NCBI GenBank assembly: GCA_963920635.1
Contig: OY987298.1
Coordinates: 130,085,735-130,149,734 of the forward strand
From: Pseudeuparius sepicola
Taxonomy: Eukaryota > Arthropoda > Insecta > Coleoptera > Anthribidae
Reading direction: 5' to 3'
Length of the DNA: 64,000 bases
The stretch's first letter is position 1. The number at the start of each line of letters is the position of its first letter. The position numbers and the translations under genes were made by a program. The notes under the pieces were generated by a model. The model saw only the letters and a program-made list of their open reading frames with translations, was not told the origin of the DNA and did no database searches. Positions 10,522-22,616 of the stretch are shown here, piece by piece.

Positions 10522-11525
10522 CAGTGGCGCAACCAGAAATTATTGTCAAGCGAGGCTGGTTGACAAAGTTCATATTTCATTGTTAAGAATTACGCCGTAG
10601 GCGAAAATTTTCAAGGTCAAACATTTTTAATGAACTAAAAAAAATTTAAGTAACCTAATATTAGCAAAAAATATTAGGCAACTGATTGTAGTTTTTTCTT
10701 TGTTAACTGTGGAACCATAATAATAATAATAATATAACTATATGGAGTAACTGTAACAAGTAGGTAAGTACTCTTTTTTTTCTTTTACATAAAAGGCCGA
10801 GAGAATTCCTTGAGTGATGTGGAAGTAAAAATAAGTTAGTGCCTATAAATTTATTGCCACATCCTTTAAATTAACATGTCCTTTCAAAGGGCCAAATGTA
10901 GAATATATATGTATAGATAGGTAGGTATCTTCCTATAGAAATGTATGGAATTAAAATGAGGTGTTCGCTTATTAAAATGCGCCGCATGCAAATTTTTTTA
11001 GAAGTTTTAAGGACAGACAATTTTTAACTGAGGCGTAGAAAATTGTAAAGTTACATCGCCATGATATGTTTCCTCTCCTTTTTTCTCAATGGGAAGGGTT
11101 TGAACACTCTACCCCCCTCCTTATCTACGGCCCTGCCGTAGGTATATGAAGGACAGTAGAAAACAGAAGGCCAGGCGCATATAATTCAGGTGAGATTAGT
11201 TTTAAGTTCGGCGCAGGTTTGGTTAGGTTTTAAGGCCCGCGGCGCGAAGCGCGTGTGCGTGTGACTTGTGTTTCTGTTCTGTGTCGACAGCCGGCATTAA
11301 ATTAAATGTCAAGTACTAATGTGTACCACCGATATCCGATATCCTCAATATCGTAAATTTGATAAATCATAACATAAACTTAAAAAATACAGGTTAAACA
11401 AAATACAAATCATTCGGTCTTGTTTTTATTTAGCATTGTATAGCGCTTTTTCTCTTGGTTGGTACGAGCTCGGGGGGGGGGGGGGGGCTGCAGCCCGGCA
11501 GCCCCCCCCCCTCGTTGCGCCACTG
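10522..11525. mobile_element. Non-autonomous hAT element, 1.0 kb
   Basis: The ends CAGTGGCGCAAC and GTTGCGCCACTG form a perfect 12-bp terminal inverted repeat. The flanks are identical 8-bp copies GTTTCGGG at 10514-10521 and 11526-11533. Both traits are diagnostic of hAT insertion. The inside has no transposase frame. Near the right end, a G run (about 16) and a C run (about 10) bracket a ctgcagcccggcag block. Confidence 0.9.
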
Positions 11526-11533
11526 GTTTCGGG

Positions 11534-12539
11534 ATTGTTTTACTGAATTTATTCCACTTTGTCAGGAGCCACTTCCCGCGCTGACCATTTTCACAAAAAC
11601 CTGGCTCGCGCCACGACAAAAGTTTTTAAGTGATTGGAGTATCCTGCCGATACATTATCCTCTCTCCCCTTGACCGCCTATCTAATATCCCTATTTACCC
11701 AAAGCGGCGCCCGTCACCTGAGGCCGCAATAAACTTCTGCCCCAACTCCCAACTCCGTCCGGCAAATTTGTCATCCGAGCTCGGCGGGACGCATCGAGGA
11801 CACGGCCAGCAACCTGCCCGGTGGCTTTCGGGCCTTAGTATTCCTCATCCGCGTAGTTTGGCAGTTCGTCGAGGCCAACGATAAAGACAGGCCACGGCGC
11901 TAACGCATAATCGCGTAGTCACGTGATCAACTTAGTTCTATATAATGAAAGGCATTTTTGGAGATAAGTAAAAAAAAAAAAGATTTCGTAACAATTTGGC
12001 AAGTTTTCTTTCATCTATTACATTATTGGTTTTGTGCATCCAAGCTTTCTCTAATTGTTTTTTCAAAATTTTCAACCTGCCTCAGCTGTTTTAGGCTGAG
12101 AGTTAAACGGCACTGCACTCACAATATTTTGGCACATTCTCAAAAATTGTTCCTTTAGCTTAGGTGATATTCTCTATAGGTATTTTCCTCCCACAACACA
12201 TTTGTCCACTTTAATTATTGTTTCACTTTCTTGAAAACGTGTTAGCCACACATACTTAAGGGTTTTTTAGAAATTAAATCTCAGTTGGGATTTGGTGAAT
12301 CCATTTTTGGCGGAAATTTTCATCCTGAGACAAAACAAATGTTTGTTATGGCGACACTTTCATCCTGGCTTTTGTAATATGTATAAATATAATATAAACA
12401 GACCCAATATTTGGTATTTAGGATATTTTTTACGAAATAAACGAAATAAAAATGAAAACTAACCTCAGTAGGTATACTGTAAATATTGACGAGGTCTCAG
12501 TTGATCGGCAACGTGAAAGAGCGAATAGAAACCATATCA
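11534..12539. other. Non-coding stretch with LTR-like patch
   Basis: No convincing gene. Around 11850-11935 the order ggcagttcgtcgaggcc, ataaagacaggcc, cggcgc and tcacgtga parallels the promoter part of the solo LTR at 12545-13162, in the opposite orientation. It may be a diverged LTR fragment. The remainder, 11940-12540, is featureless. Confidence 0.35.
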
Positions 12540-12544
12540 GGGCG

Positions 12545-13162
12545 TGGGTCGACAACGAAAATCCTCGAGTACGTTACAACACTGATTTATTTCGCACAAG
12601 GTGAATGGTGAATACAATAAATACACAAACCCGAACGTGGTCAACGGGAACGGCTTCCAGCCACCCGGACCGTCTGAACTCGCGGATCTCCCGTAAGCAG
12701 TTCTCTGTCCAATACTAATACTGTCCCATGTCCATAATAGTCCATTCCGGGTTCCCTATTCTGTGGTTCGGGGGAGAATTCCCCTAACAGCGCTCACGCG
12801 TCGCGTCTCGCGTCGCGTCGGTGAGAGCGGCAAAAATACTCTTGGACGGTACGACTCCCACCCAGACAACCAGAGGCCATAATAACACCTGGGCGGTTCC
12901 GCTCCGCCAGGACACACGCGCACTAGACACAAACTTGTTTCTAAAATATAAACTAAGACGTTTAAAAACGCTTTAAACATTGAAAACTTCTCAAAACCCA
13001 AGCTGCCGCTTTCAGTTATGTGACAAATGACATGTAACGTCTGACTAAGATGGTCACGTGATTTTTGTGCGCCAGGGCCTGTCTTTATAGTAGGCCTTGG
13101 CAGTTCGTCGGGTGACGTCATTGATTGCTATAGGCGGCAGTTGCTGTCCCGCGGGACGACAC
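12545..13162 (-). mobile_element. Probable solo LTR of an LTR retrotransposon
   Basis: On the minus strand the block begins TGTCGTCCCGCGGGACAGCA. It has a TATAAA (13084-13089), a GC-rich transcribed part, an AATAAA-like stretch near the far end and finishes near GTCGACCCA. GGGCG lies just outside both ends (12540-12544 and 13163-13167), fitting a 5-bp duplication, though the exact terminal base is ambiguous by one. Neither a second LTR nor internal genes are present nearby, so it is called a solo LTR. The family is not determined. Confidence 0.6.
13084..13089 (-). promoter_or_regulatory. TATA box of the solo LTR
   Basis: TATAAA on the minus strand within ctactataaagacagg, about 70-80 bp from the LTR start. 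The same ataaagacaggcc context recurs near 11870. Confidence 0.45.
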
Positions 13163-13315
13163 GGGCGCGTCCGTTGTATTGGAAACTGGAAGGGCCCCAG
13201 ATAGTAGAGATGAAGCGATCATGGGCAATTTCATGTAAACGTTACCGTGTGACGTCATACGATGTCTAAGCTTCAGGACACTGCGAATAAAAGGTCCTAT
13301 TATGAGAGCCGGCCG

Positions 13316-14436
13316 TATGATTTCAACTCTCATAAGATTATAGAATGAGTTGTTATGTAAAATGTAGACAGTAGATATATTTCTTTACTTGAAGAGAGTA
13401 GGTTGCCTCAATTAATATGGGCCCCATCATTGTTATTTAAAGAAGTTGTGGGGCAAATCTAGTCTCTTATGATTGCAGAACAAATCCGATAGGCGTATTT
13501 TCGGCGCCCCGAAAATCCTCCGCTCTTAAATACGGCGCGAAAGACGGGGGCAAGTCTGTGTTGTGTGCGAAGTCCCGCTATACAGCCAGTGCCATAATAA
13601 TATACCGTTTGTTGCCCAGGAATTTTTTTTTTCAAATGCGTTTTTCGGGAGATCTGACGGTACGGAGAGATGGCCGGAGAACGCGTCAACATATTTAACG
13701 AAACCTTTTCAGGTAAATTATTTCACGTTTTCGAGTTATTAAGGATTTTCGGCGAAAAAAAAACGGCCAACGCAGGTGGGACGCATCTTTTTTACGTGAT
13801 TGGTCGGCATTTCCCGTCACCTAAAAGCCAAAGTCCGAAAACTGCCAGAAATTGCCCTTTTTCCTGGAGCTACAGCTAAGTTATTTCGGCTCGGGGCTCT
13901 GAGGTCGGAATTTTTAAAGCTTCCCTCATGTCTTCAGGTGAGATGCAGAGGCTTCGGTGTCCCCGAAAAATAAAAAAAAATAGAAAAAACACGCAATTTC
14001 TAAGAGCGGTTCCTCAGGATTTCCCGTCAATTTCGCTAATTCTACAGCCGTCGAGCTGTCCCGTTTCTCGAAACTTGAAAATCGGGAGTCGGGAAATTTT
14101 GTTAAATATCGGATTTTCGAGGTTTATTTCGGTACTGGAAGAAAGTACAAGACCCAATTGAGAAATTTACCACCTCCTTCGATTTTTATATCGGCACTTT
14201 TCGAATTTATCAAAAGACTTTTGCGAAAAAGTAGTAAATATTATGTTCGTGGGACGGGTTGTACCTATTAAAAAATTAAAAATTAACCACAACTTCTTTA
14301 AATAACAATGATCGGGCCCATATTATCTGAGGCAACCTAGGTACTCGCTTCAAGTAAAGAAATATAGGTACTCTCTATATTTTACATGGTGTCACATAAC
14401 ATCTTATTTTATAATCTTATTATAGTTGAAATCATA
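13316..14436. mobile_element. Inverted-repeat element, 1.1 kb
   Basis: The arms 13316-13452 and 14290-14436 are diverged inverted copies. They share tatgatttcaac/gttgaaatcata at the outside, tttctttacttgaag and atatgggccc in the middle and ttatttaaagaagttgtgg on the inside. The interior holds no clear transposase. No target duplication is evident, so the outer boundary could be internal to a larger element. Confidence 0.6.
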
Positions 14437-15320
14437 TGCAAAATTAATGTTAAAATATTAGAAAGCATTTTCTAATTAAATCAACAGATTTTTCAAACAT
14501 TCCAAACACCTTGTCGAGCCATTACACAGTAAGAAAATTTAGTAAAATTGAAACAGTAGTACATTTTTTAGACCACACGCATTCTGGTGAAATTAACCAT
14601 TTCGTTGACAGTGACAGTTTCCCATTGTTCTGATTTTGGCATGGCTAACTTGATGTTAATAATTATTTTGATAAACATTGTTGATAGCATAATAGAAAAC
14701 TTAATTTTTTTTGTATTTTTTTCTTATGCGACCCCATTAAAATTGTATTGTATCGTATTCAGACAGTTCCAATGTATCAATTTTCACCAAAAAACGTATA
14801 TGGTGCCATTTAAAAAAATCAAGTCGGTTACCATGGCAACCACATTTTTTGTGCTACGAAAGATTGCTTGATATCACCTCTGAAGCTACCTGCTTAATAA
14901 TTTAAAATTTAGGAAATACCATTTTTGTTTTGAACTATACTTACTTATACGTAATGCCCACGTAATGGGAATTGTAGGATTACTAATGGTGAGACAAGAA
15001 AAATCTGGTTGCAATTATTGGGACTACTACAGGCGGCCGCATTACCTTTAATTGACTATCTGAAAGTTAGAAAACTTAAAAATTGTGAATTATGATGGAA
15101 ATATTTTGCCTCCATTGGAATCTATGGCACTGGCATGTCACATAAAACCTGATGGCAGTTGGACACTGACATATAACATAACCTTGTATACCAGCCCACT
15201 TATGTAGTCTCCATGGAGTATACAGAAAACAAACTTCCCCTCAAGGCTTCACTTTTCCTATGTGATAGACTGTGACATGCTGGGTACCCTTATTTGAAAG
15301 AGTCCCTGAGGCGTAACAAT
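14437..15320. other. No recognisable gene
   Basis: AT-rich sequence. A 94-codon frame at 14587-14871 has no recognisable domain and reads as chance sequence. Confidence 0.35.
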
Positions 15321-15329
15321 TATCACTAT

Positions 15330-15570
15330 GTGCCGCCTACGGATCTCGCGGCCATCATTTCCCTCAGGCCCCAACTTTTTCGTGCCGTCGGTTTACTTCG
15401 GGCCACCTGATTCTTTATATTTCCCATATAGCCCGCATTGCACTCCGAAAAACAACGTTTTTCTTTTTGCGCCTTAGGGGGGAAGTAGAGCTTAAATGCT
15501 TGCCCCTAATTCGCGGCTACAAGACCGCGCGTATATGCGCCGTGCATGGATAAACGGGAAACTTTCTCAG
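15330..15570. other. GC-richer island 2
   Basis: GC- and CpG-richer than its flanks. It includes ttcgggccacctgatt, which resembles a word on the minus strand of the island at 36790-37080. No sustained frame. Possibly conserved non-coding sequence. Confidence 0.35.
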
Positions 15571-16384
15571 TGCACAGTTAACGTCTAAGGATGTAAAGTT
15601 TTAGCACTTGGAGAAACTATTTGTGAAGGATAAGCACGGTTGGAGGATGTCAACGTAGAGTAAAACACGAAAATTGGAAATTCATATGAATACCTTCTCA
15701 AATAGAACTTTAGCGTTGAAATTAAACTCTATTCCATTTCAATGTACTCAATCCAATCTAGTAACTTTAATAACTTTTGTTTTGTAAACCTGGATTCCTA
15801 ACGCAACTTAGTGTAATTAAAGTTCTGAGATACATTATGGTATGGTATGGGTATCAACACAAGTCAGTGCCTATAGTAAAGATTTTATAATGCTGAAATG
15901 GACCATATAGGGTTTTTGCACTTTACTCCCTATTTTGCGGGGCTAAAATGCGGCATTTACTCAAAAACAATACAAGGGCTACATAATGGTGCTGGTATCA
16001 ATTGGTACCATGGTGCCAAAATTGGTACCAAAAGTTGGTATCTTGGTATTAACCATCAGTTACACCAGCTCTTAAAAAGTTAAGATAGGAATGTGAAGTT
16101 CTTGTTGTTCTATCTCAACCAGTAATCAAAACGGCTATTTTCAACTATTCATAGCTATTAATTTTTAAAAATTGACATTCTTTAGGCGTGTGCGGAAGAT
16201 TTGTACTTTTTGTATTGAGGTGCCACATCCCGATAGTTTTCTTTAAAAATAAATTAGCCCAAACGAAAGTTTGGTTTTTTAGACAAAAAAATTATGGCCA
16301 AACTAAAAAGGAAAATCATTTTTTGACCCACCCGGCACATCCTGAGTATTGATATGAGATATGCGTTTTCCAAAATGTCTTGTT
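15571..16384. other. No recognisable gene
   Basis: AT-rich. A short degenerate run of ggtatcaattggtaccatgg words lies near 15990-16050. Nothing else is supported. Confidence 0.35.
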
Positions 16385-16925
16385 CTATACAATGTGTCCC
16401 GGATAAGAATGAACAGCGTGGGGATCTTGCAAACGGTGAGAGATAGAACAACGGTTAAACGGGAAAAAAGTCGCGCAATTTTAGGATCAAAAAAATGGTT
16501 CAAAGAGGTTTCTAATAACTTTTATCGTTTTTGAGTAAAGAAGTAAAATTTTGCGTTTTCGATTTTATTTTTTTCCGAAGTTGTTATCACAGATAGAAAA
16601 AAAGAAAAACACTTTCTTATGACACTTTTTAACGGGCTTTAAGATGGCGTTTTTAGATTTGTTCTACAACATTTCGTTTTTGAGAAACCATCTTCAACTT
16701 AATTTTTTTAAATACGGACCTGGATTTTGTTCAGATTTTGAAAGCACTTTTCATTGCAAATACCATGATGCACGAAATATTTTGAAAAGGTTTTGAGACA
16801 ATTATACTGAAAATTTCTTTTTCCATTAATTTTTTCTATTGCGGCCCTGTATTTAATAATAAGAAGTTCAAGTATTAATTAGGGTTGCCAACAATTTAAC
16901 TTACAGTCTATTTTTACTTCGAAAA
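16385..16925. repeat. Interspersed repeat, copy 1 (CAATGTGTCCCGG end)
   Basis: TA then CAATGTGTCCCGGATAAG at 16390 looks like a decayed CAGGGTGTCCCGG end. The body (gaacagcgtggggatcttgc, atcttcaacttaattttt, gcacttttcattgcaaatacc) is matched in reverse orientation at 36105-36654. A CCCTG-TA occurs at 16845-16851, but the similarity between copies continues past it to about 16925, so that is not the true right end. Confidence 0.7.
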
Positions 16926-18249
16926 CTTAATATTTTTAAATAAGGCCCTGTCTGGTAAGTTTTTTCTTCTGTTGTTTTACAGCAAACAGTGTCGCATTGT
17001 GTTTTGGAGTAAATTCTTCGCTTTTTCTAATTATGAGAAGAAAGCTTTAAGCCAATGAAACCAATAACTTTTGCCATTTATTAATTGCAATTGCAATAAT
17101 ACATTCGTTCGGTCTCTACACTATTTCTGTGACACAAGAAGGGACGGACTGGTCAATCAGGGCCCACCGGGGAAAAATTGATTAGGGCCCCACGCTCTCT
17201 TTTTTAAATAATTAAGTTTTGCAAAACTGGGATATAGGTATGTGTGTTATGATAATAGTAATAATAATAAAAATGTTAATGATAATAACACGCGAATAAA
17301 TAATAATAATTCTCACCTCACCCTCACAGTACCTGAGAGTACCGCAGAAATAAATCAATGAGGGAAAGGGAATTATTATAGTAGGAGTAGGTAATGTCTA
17401 TATGCCCTGTGCGCCTGTAGGTATATAAATATTAAAAGGGACAACATATGCCCTCAAAAAACTTTTAGTGCATACCTATTTATTAAAAAACAAAGAAAAA
17501 CAAATTTCGAACCAGAATGCGACAGAGTGCGAATGAAATATCAAAGCCTTAGGCCTACATTGATTTTTTATATTATTCTTTCTTGTTTCAAATAAATCTA
17601 AATAGTACGACAAAACTATATTAAGAAAACTTACTAAGAATGGAAAACTGCGCACGATGACAAAATTTGACGATTCTAGGCTTATACTTTGTATTTTGGT
17701 ATGCTTAGGATTGTCAAAAATGTTTTCATGAAACACAGTTTCCTACCCTGAGTAACTTTTATTTATACAGTTTTATCGTACTACCTACAGAAAATTATTT
17801 AATCGAAGAAAAACAAGAAAAAATAAATAAATAAATAGAAGTATTAACGCCCATTAACGCTTTAAAATTTTGTACACCATACCATAAGTAACTTATCAGA
17901 CTGAACAAATTTTCTTTATAACTTTTTTCGATACCTCTACAAATAGAAGCAGTTTATTCTTATGCAAATTAACGTTTCTTTAATGTTCCGGTCACCCAGT
18001 AAGTAATGTTAACTTTTCCCTTACCAATTTTATTTTAAGAACAAGCAGACATTTTATCAAGAATAACCTTTTTTCAAAAAATTGAATATTATAATTTTTT
18101 TACAAGTACCTATAGTTAAGTCCATCCGTGGACACACTGTCTATAAAAATATCTTTCTCTTATAATATCACGAAAATAAAATAAAAAAGTTCTCTTTGGT
18201 AACTTAAACAAAAAAAAAACTAACATCACAAATAAATCACAGCATATTT

Positions 18250-18600
18250 TTATACATTATGATTGTTTTTTAAAATATTAATAATTTGGTCATTGTCCAG
18301 ATTGTCCGTTATAATTATTGTGGAACTAATTCGAGATTTTTTTAATTTTAATTTTGAAAAACAGTTTCGCATTTGACCTGGGACACTGATAATGTTAAAA
18401 GGAATTTTTAAATTAAGTACAAATTTACAAAAGCCGAAGAATGCCTGTTCAAATTTTTTAAGTATTAATAAGTAACAACACACCAGACAACTTGAACATG
18501 AAGAACTTGAAGAAGCTTCTAACTTATTTTGACAATTTATATTTAAATCTTTCACAGAGCCGGAAAAGTTTACTGAAAAAACTTAATTCTGAAATTAGTT
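18250..18600 (-). pseudogene. hAT-like transposase C-terminal relic
   Basis: The minus-strand frame contains LKIPFNIISV followed by NCFSKLKLKKSRISSTI and LDNDQIINIL. The CFSKLKLxK block corresponds to the RSFSKLKLIK motif of the hAT dimerisation region, and it sits where the 3' part of the transposase should be in the 17139-21252 element. Upstream there is a Ser-rich patch with several Cys. The match is short and diverged. The frame is cut off from its upstream part by the TA foldback element. Confidence 0.5.
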
Positions 18601-18623
18601 AATTTTTATCCATATCTAGTATA

Positions 18624-19673
18624 CAGGGTGTCCCGTTAATAATGGTCCATAGAGCAACTGCACATATTTGCCTTATAGAAATGTTGTTTGTTAATTTTTT
18701 GAAATTAAATTATGGCTACATCTCCCAAAATAATGAAGCTGCTGAACTGAAATTTGGCACTGCTATGTTTTTGAGGATGGAGAATAAGCCAAAAATATCA
18801 ATTTTGCTGTATCTCACAGAGGGCGCCACTTGCGCTGTTTTTGGATCGTGTTTTTATTCCTAACTTTTTTGAGGTTACCTTTTTGATGTTGCAGGTCCAT
18901 CATTTTAAGGCACCTTTTCATTCTGCAACAAAAAGGTACTCTTGTTTCATAACGATCAAATCAACCGTTTGCCTTGAAATTGCCAAAACGTGCCCCCAAA
19001 ACACCTGTTGACTGTACATTCAAAATGAAGAAAAAAATGCCAGTTAGGCATTGGTCGAAACACCATTCGTTTTCTTGAAATAGAGTGTCCAAATTTTGCC
19101 AAGTTTCAATCCGTTCCATTTTGAAAACAAAACATTTTTGGTACATTGTTCATAGAAATTTTTTTCTCACTTTAAATGGTACAGTGAAACTGTAAGACTT
19201 GAGAGTAGCAGGTAAAAATTTTATTTTTCGAATGTTGGAGTCTACAGGTGTTTCGGGGCACATTTTGCCAATATCAACGCAAACGGTTGATTTTATCGTT
19301 ATGAAACAAGAGTACCTACCTTTTTGTTGCAGAATGAAAAGATGCCTTAAAATGATGGACCTGCAAGATCAGAAAGATAACCTCAGAAAAGTTAGTAGCA
19401 AAAAAACGATCTAAAAACAGCGCAAGTGGCGTCCTCTGTGAGATACAGCAAAATTGATATTTTTAGCTTATTATCCATCCTCAAAAACATAGCAGTGCCA
19501 AATTTCAGTTCAACAGCTTCATTATTTTGGGAGATGCAGCCATAATTCAATTTCAAAAAATGAACTTCTCTTAAACAAACAACATTTCTATAAGGCATAT
19601 CAGCCTCAATCGTCATATTTTGGCCCCAAATATGTGCAGTTGCTCTATGGACCATTATTAACGGGACACCCTG
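18624..19673. mobile_element. TA-flanked foldback element, CAGGGTGTCCCGTTAATAATG ends
   Basis: TA lies at 18622-18623 and 19674-19675. The ends are CAGGGTGTCCCGTTAATAAT and its reverse complement. Arms of about 430 bp mirror each other almost to the centre: ggtccatagagcaactgcac at one end, and an acaggtgttt(t/c)ggggcac pairing near 19010 and 19245. It is inserted inside the hAT element at 17139-21252. No transposase. A truncated relative lies at 9120-9280. Confidence 0.85.
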
Positions 19674-19675
19674 TA

Positions 19676-19887
19676 TTACAAATAGTTACAAAAGCTTCTT
19701 TGCGGGTTAAGAGATCCTCTCTTTTGCGAGGAAAATATTTTGGGTCAAAGAACTGAAAATCTTTATAATTTTTTTCATTGTTGTAAAATCTGTTTAAAAT
19801 GCTTTGAGAAATTTGATTTATAATAGTTTTGTATGTTTCTTCTTCAAACTTTTTGTGTAAATTAGCAAAGACATAATGCTCTGACAT
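19676..19887 (-). pseudogene. hAT-like transposase fragment, interrupted
   Basis: An open minus-strand frame beginning MSEHYVFANLHKKFEEETY and containing ILNRFYNNEKNYKDFQFFDPKYFP. The pattern of a long helix ending in a RF motif followed by a short L/FDPKYF segment resembles the region between the catalytic core and C-terminus of hAT proteins of the ZMYM1-like group. The foldback element at 18624-19673 breaks it just downstream. Assignment is by resemblance and by position inside a duplication-bounded hAT. Confidence 0.45.
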
Positions 19888-19991
19888 TTCTCGGGGCTAT
19901 TTACTTTTTTTAGGTTGTCTCTGAATTCTGAACTCTGAGAAAGGAGTGGGGGCGTGGGGAACGAGATTTTCTGTGCTAGTTGAGCTACGTG

Positions 19992-21040
19992 CAGGGCCGT
20001 GTTAAGGTAAAAATTTGCCCCGGGCAAAGTTCTTTTTTGGCGCCCCCCCCCAATTCAAAATTATATTAACTAAATTAGTAGGTACACAATATATTTTTAA
20101 GTACTAAAATAACAAAAATAAAGGGCATTCTATATAAAATATAGATATAGATAGGTACATAATGTGAATGTTTCTAGTAATTTGTAGTTATACAGTTATT
20201 TTTGTCCAAGAAAGGGTTTAGGATCGTCGCTTAAAATCTGTTTGTCAGAAGCAAACCAAACTGCCTAGATGGCAGCTTGGGTGGTAGTAGTTATACCGAG
20301 AATTATACTAAGCACACACACAAAAAAAAAGAAAATGCTAAGCGCTAAGCGTTTCTACAAGATATTTTTTTGTTCAGCAAAATCAAAGAGAATAAGGTGG
20401 AGAGATCCCTTGGACTTATTTTACTACTAAAACGTTAAAAGAAATGAAATTGATGTATCTAAATGAAAATGAAAATTTAATTGAAATTCTCATCGACCTT
20501 TTTCAAAGGTAATAAAATGTAGTGTACGAAATTTTGAAGTTTTGAATTAAGAAGTAGCAATACATCTCTATTTTTTCGTATCGACTCATTAAATTTTCAA
20601 ATTTCGATTTGGCGTGCAGAAGCGCAGAATCAATGACATTTACTATATTTTATATATCTACCCAAAAGATGCAATTTACAAGTACTGCTAATGTGCTCTT
20701 GACTTTTCGAGTGCCTCTCTATCTTGTAAATTTTTAAACTTCCGCGTTTTGAAAATAAAGAACGGGCCAAAAAGTTGGGTTCCATATTCCACAACGATAT
20801 AGACATCGGTAGACGTAAACAAGTTCCGAATTCACAACTTACAAAGATTTTAGTAGTTGTATGCGAATTCCTCGTTCTAGAAAAATAAAAATCGGTAGGT
20901 AACTGAAAAATTAAAAAATGTTTAAATATTTTTTTGAAGCAGTAAATTGTTAGTACTAGCGCCTTTGTTGATTTTGGCGCCCCCTTGAATAGGGCGCCCG
21001 GGGCGAACACCCCCTTTGCCCCCCCCTTAACACGGCCCTG
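19992..21040. mobile_element. Non-autonomous hAT element nested in another hAT
   Basis: The terminal inverted repeat CAGGGCCGTGTTAAGG/CCTTAACACGGCCCTG is perfect over 16 bp. The 8-bp duplication GCTACGTG flanks it exactly at 19984-19991 and 21041-21048. It is 1,049 bp with no recognisable transposase. Subterminal C-rich runs (ggcgccccccccc and gccccccc) occur at both ends. Confidence 0.92.
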
Positions 21041-21260
21041 GCTACGTGTAAATAGACCCTAGGTAGGGAGGTACCGCACGACCTAAGTAAAGGAGATCTG
21101 TTTAAGTCGGCACGTAGTTTTTATTCTTCGTTGCGCAGCATGGAGCGCGGCCTTCGTACGAAGGGGCGCTCGAGGCCCAGGGCCCCTACAGGCGCCAGGG
21201 CCAGGGCCCCTCGAGGAATTCCCCGGTACCCCGCCTGCGCAGTCCGGCCCTGGACACAAG

Positions 21261-21490
21261 ATATAACATGTGAACCAAGACACGCCTATCTTGATAAATC
21301 CTTTCGTTTGTAAAGTAGAACAAACGTATTTTGTACTGCCACATTTTCATAATAATTGGAGAAAAGTAAATTGCAACAAAGGCTTATTTATAGTCAGGTT
21401 GTCTATGAGTTGTCACCTGCAAAGTCCTGACAACTCCAAAATAATAAAGTGTAATTCTGGCAGCCAAAGAGTTTTTTTTGTCCACTAATA
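21261..21490. other. Left flank of the giant palindrome
   Basis: Short unique-looking AT-rich sequence between the hAT duplication and the palindrome duplication. A 72-codon frame (21270-21488) has no recognisable domain. Confidence 0.35.
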
Positions 21491-21496
21491 ATAATT
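21491..21496. repeat. Left 6-bp target-site duplication ATAATT
   Basis: Identical to 35659-35664. It directly abuts the AGTAGTATAGC terminus. Confidence 0.85.
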
Positions 21497-22616
21497 AGTA
21501 GTATAGCTATGCCGGTTCAAGGCCAATTTCCCCATGTATTTCTTATGGGAGCAAAATCCTGCACTTTTTTGACCAAACTTACCCCCTCCACTCCCAAACC
21601 ACGCCCCCCAGCCAATCGCGCCGACCGTTGACCTTCGCCCCTGCTCCCAACCCTGCCGAAGGTGCCCGAGTCCCCGTCATTATCCCTCCGACCGTTGACC
21701 CAGCCGCGACATGTCACGACTCGCAACTAATAAAAACCCTAAATCATAATTAAGCCATGACGTCCCCCTGTCGACCTTTAGCCGCGGCCATGCATGGATT
21801 TTTGCTACCACCTCTGCCTGCGTATTTTTGCGTCCGCGACGCCGAGACATGTCGAGACTCGCAACTAATAAAAACCTAACACCTATAGAAAAATACCAGC
21901 TTGCAATATGTACGTGATGTAATTCCTCGGAAAAAAGTACTTTCTCTTTGTCGGAATAAGCGCCTATGAAACGAGCACGCTGATCTCATCGGTACTGGCG
22001 ATAAAAAATTTGTAGGAAAAGTGTAATAAAGAATAGATATGAGATACATATGAGTGTATACATTTTCTTGACTACATTACCTAAGGATGTATCAAAAATC
22101 TATCTTCCTATATTTAGAGACTGCTTCTCAAAGGAAAGTGGATATTAAATTTGGGGCATAAATTAACCATTTTTAGTTGAGTTTATAACCATCTAGGTAA
22201 GTAAATTTCTTTAATTCCGAGAAAGCCAGGCCCTGTTTTAAATTACTTGACTAAAATATAATAGGTGCAAAGTTCACCAGTTTTTAAAAATATCCCGTCA
22301 CACGATTATCAAGTTGAAAGACTAGCTGCAAAATCGGATTTTGTACAACGCGTTTCCTGTTTAAAATTTCACCCAGAAAAAAAAAGGTACTAATTCTCAC
22401 TTATGCCATGTTCACCGTATGATTTTTATACTATTCCGACTTCGAAAACCCAAAGGTATAAGTGTAGCGTGTGGAAAAAGGGTTTAAAACCCTTAAACGG
22501 TCTATATATGGAATACAATGAGGGCATGCAACATGTTCTTCAATAATGAAAATTAAAACAATGTTCATTTTTGACTGTCCATTATCCTACCAAGAAAAAG
22601 CTTATAGCGTCTAAGC

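Larger units (their letters stand above)
17139..21252 (-). mobile_element. hAT element carrying two nested insertions
   Basis: Perfect 8-bp duplications GACACAAG lie at 17131-17138 and 21253-21260. The left end reads AAGGGACGGACTG and the right end, on the reverse strand, CAGGGCCGGACTG, so the termini match with small decay. Within it sit a TA foldback element (18624-19673) and a smaller hAT (19992-21040), each with its own clean duplication. Removing them leaves about 2.0 kb, with transposase pieces on the minus strand at 18250-18600 and 19676-19887. The nesting gives a relative order of insertion: this hAT is the oldest. Confidence 0.85.

Noticed and set aside
11470..11515. Long G and C runs as a G-quadruplex regulatory element
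   Set aside because: They flank a short palindrome at the end of a non-autonomous hAT and are more simply expanded homopolymers.
12756..13121. 121-residue minus-strand protein
   Set aside because: It lies wholly within the solo LTR and has no recognisable domain.
16845..16851. CCCTG-TA as the right boundary of repeat copy 1
   Set aside because: Similarity with the second copy continues beyond this point, so it is internal to the repeat.
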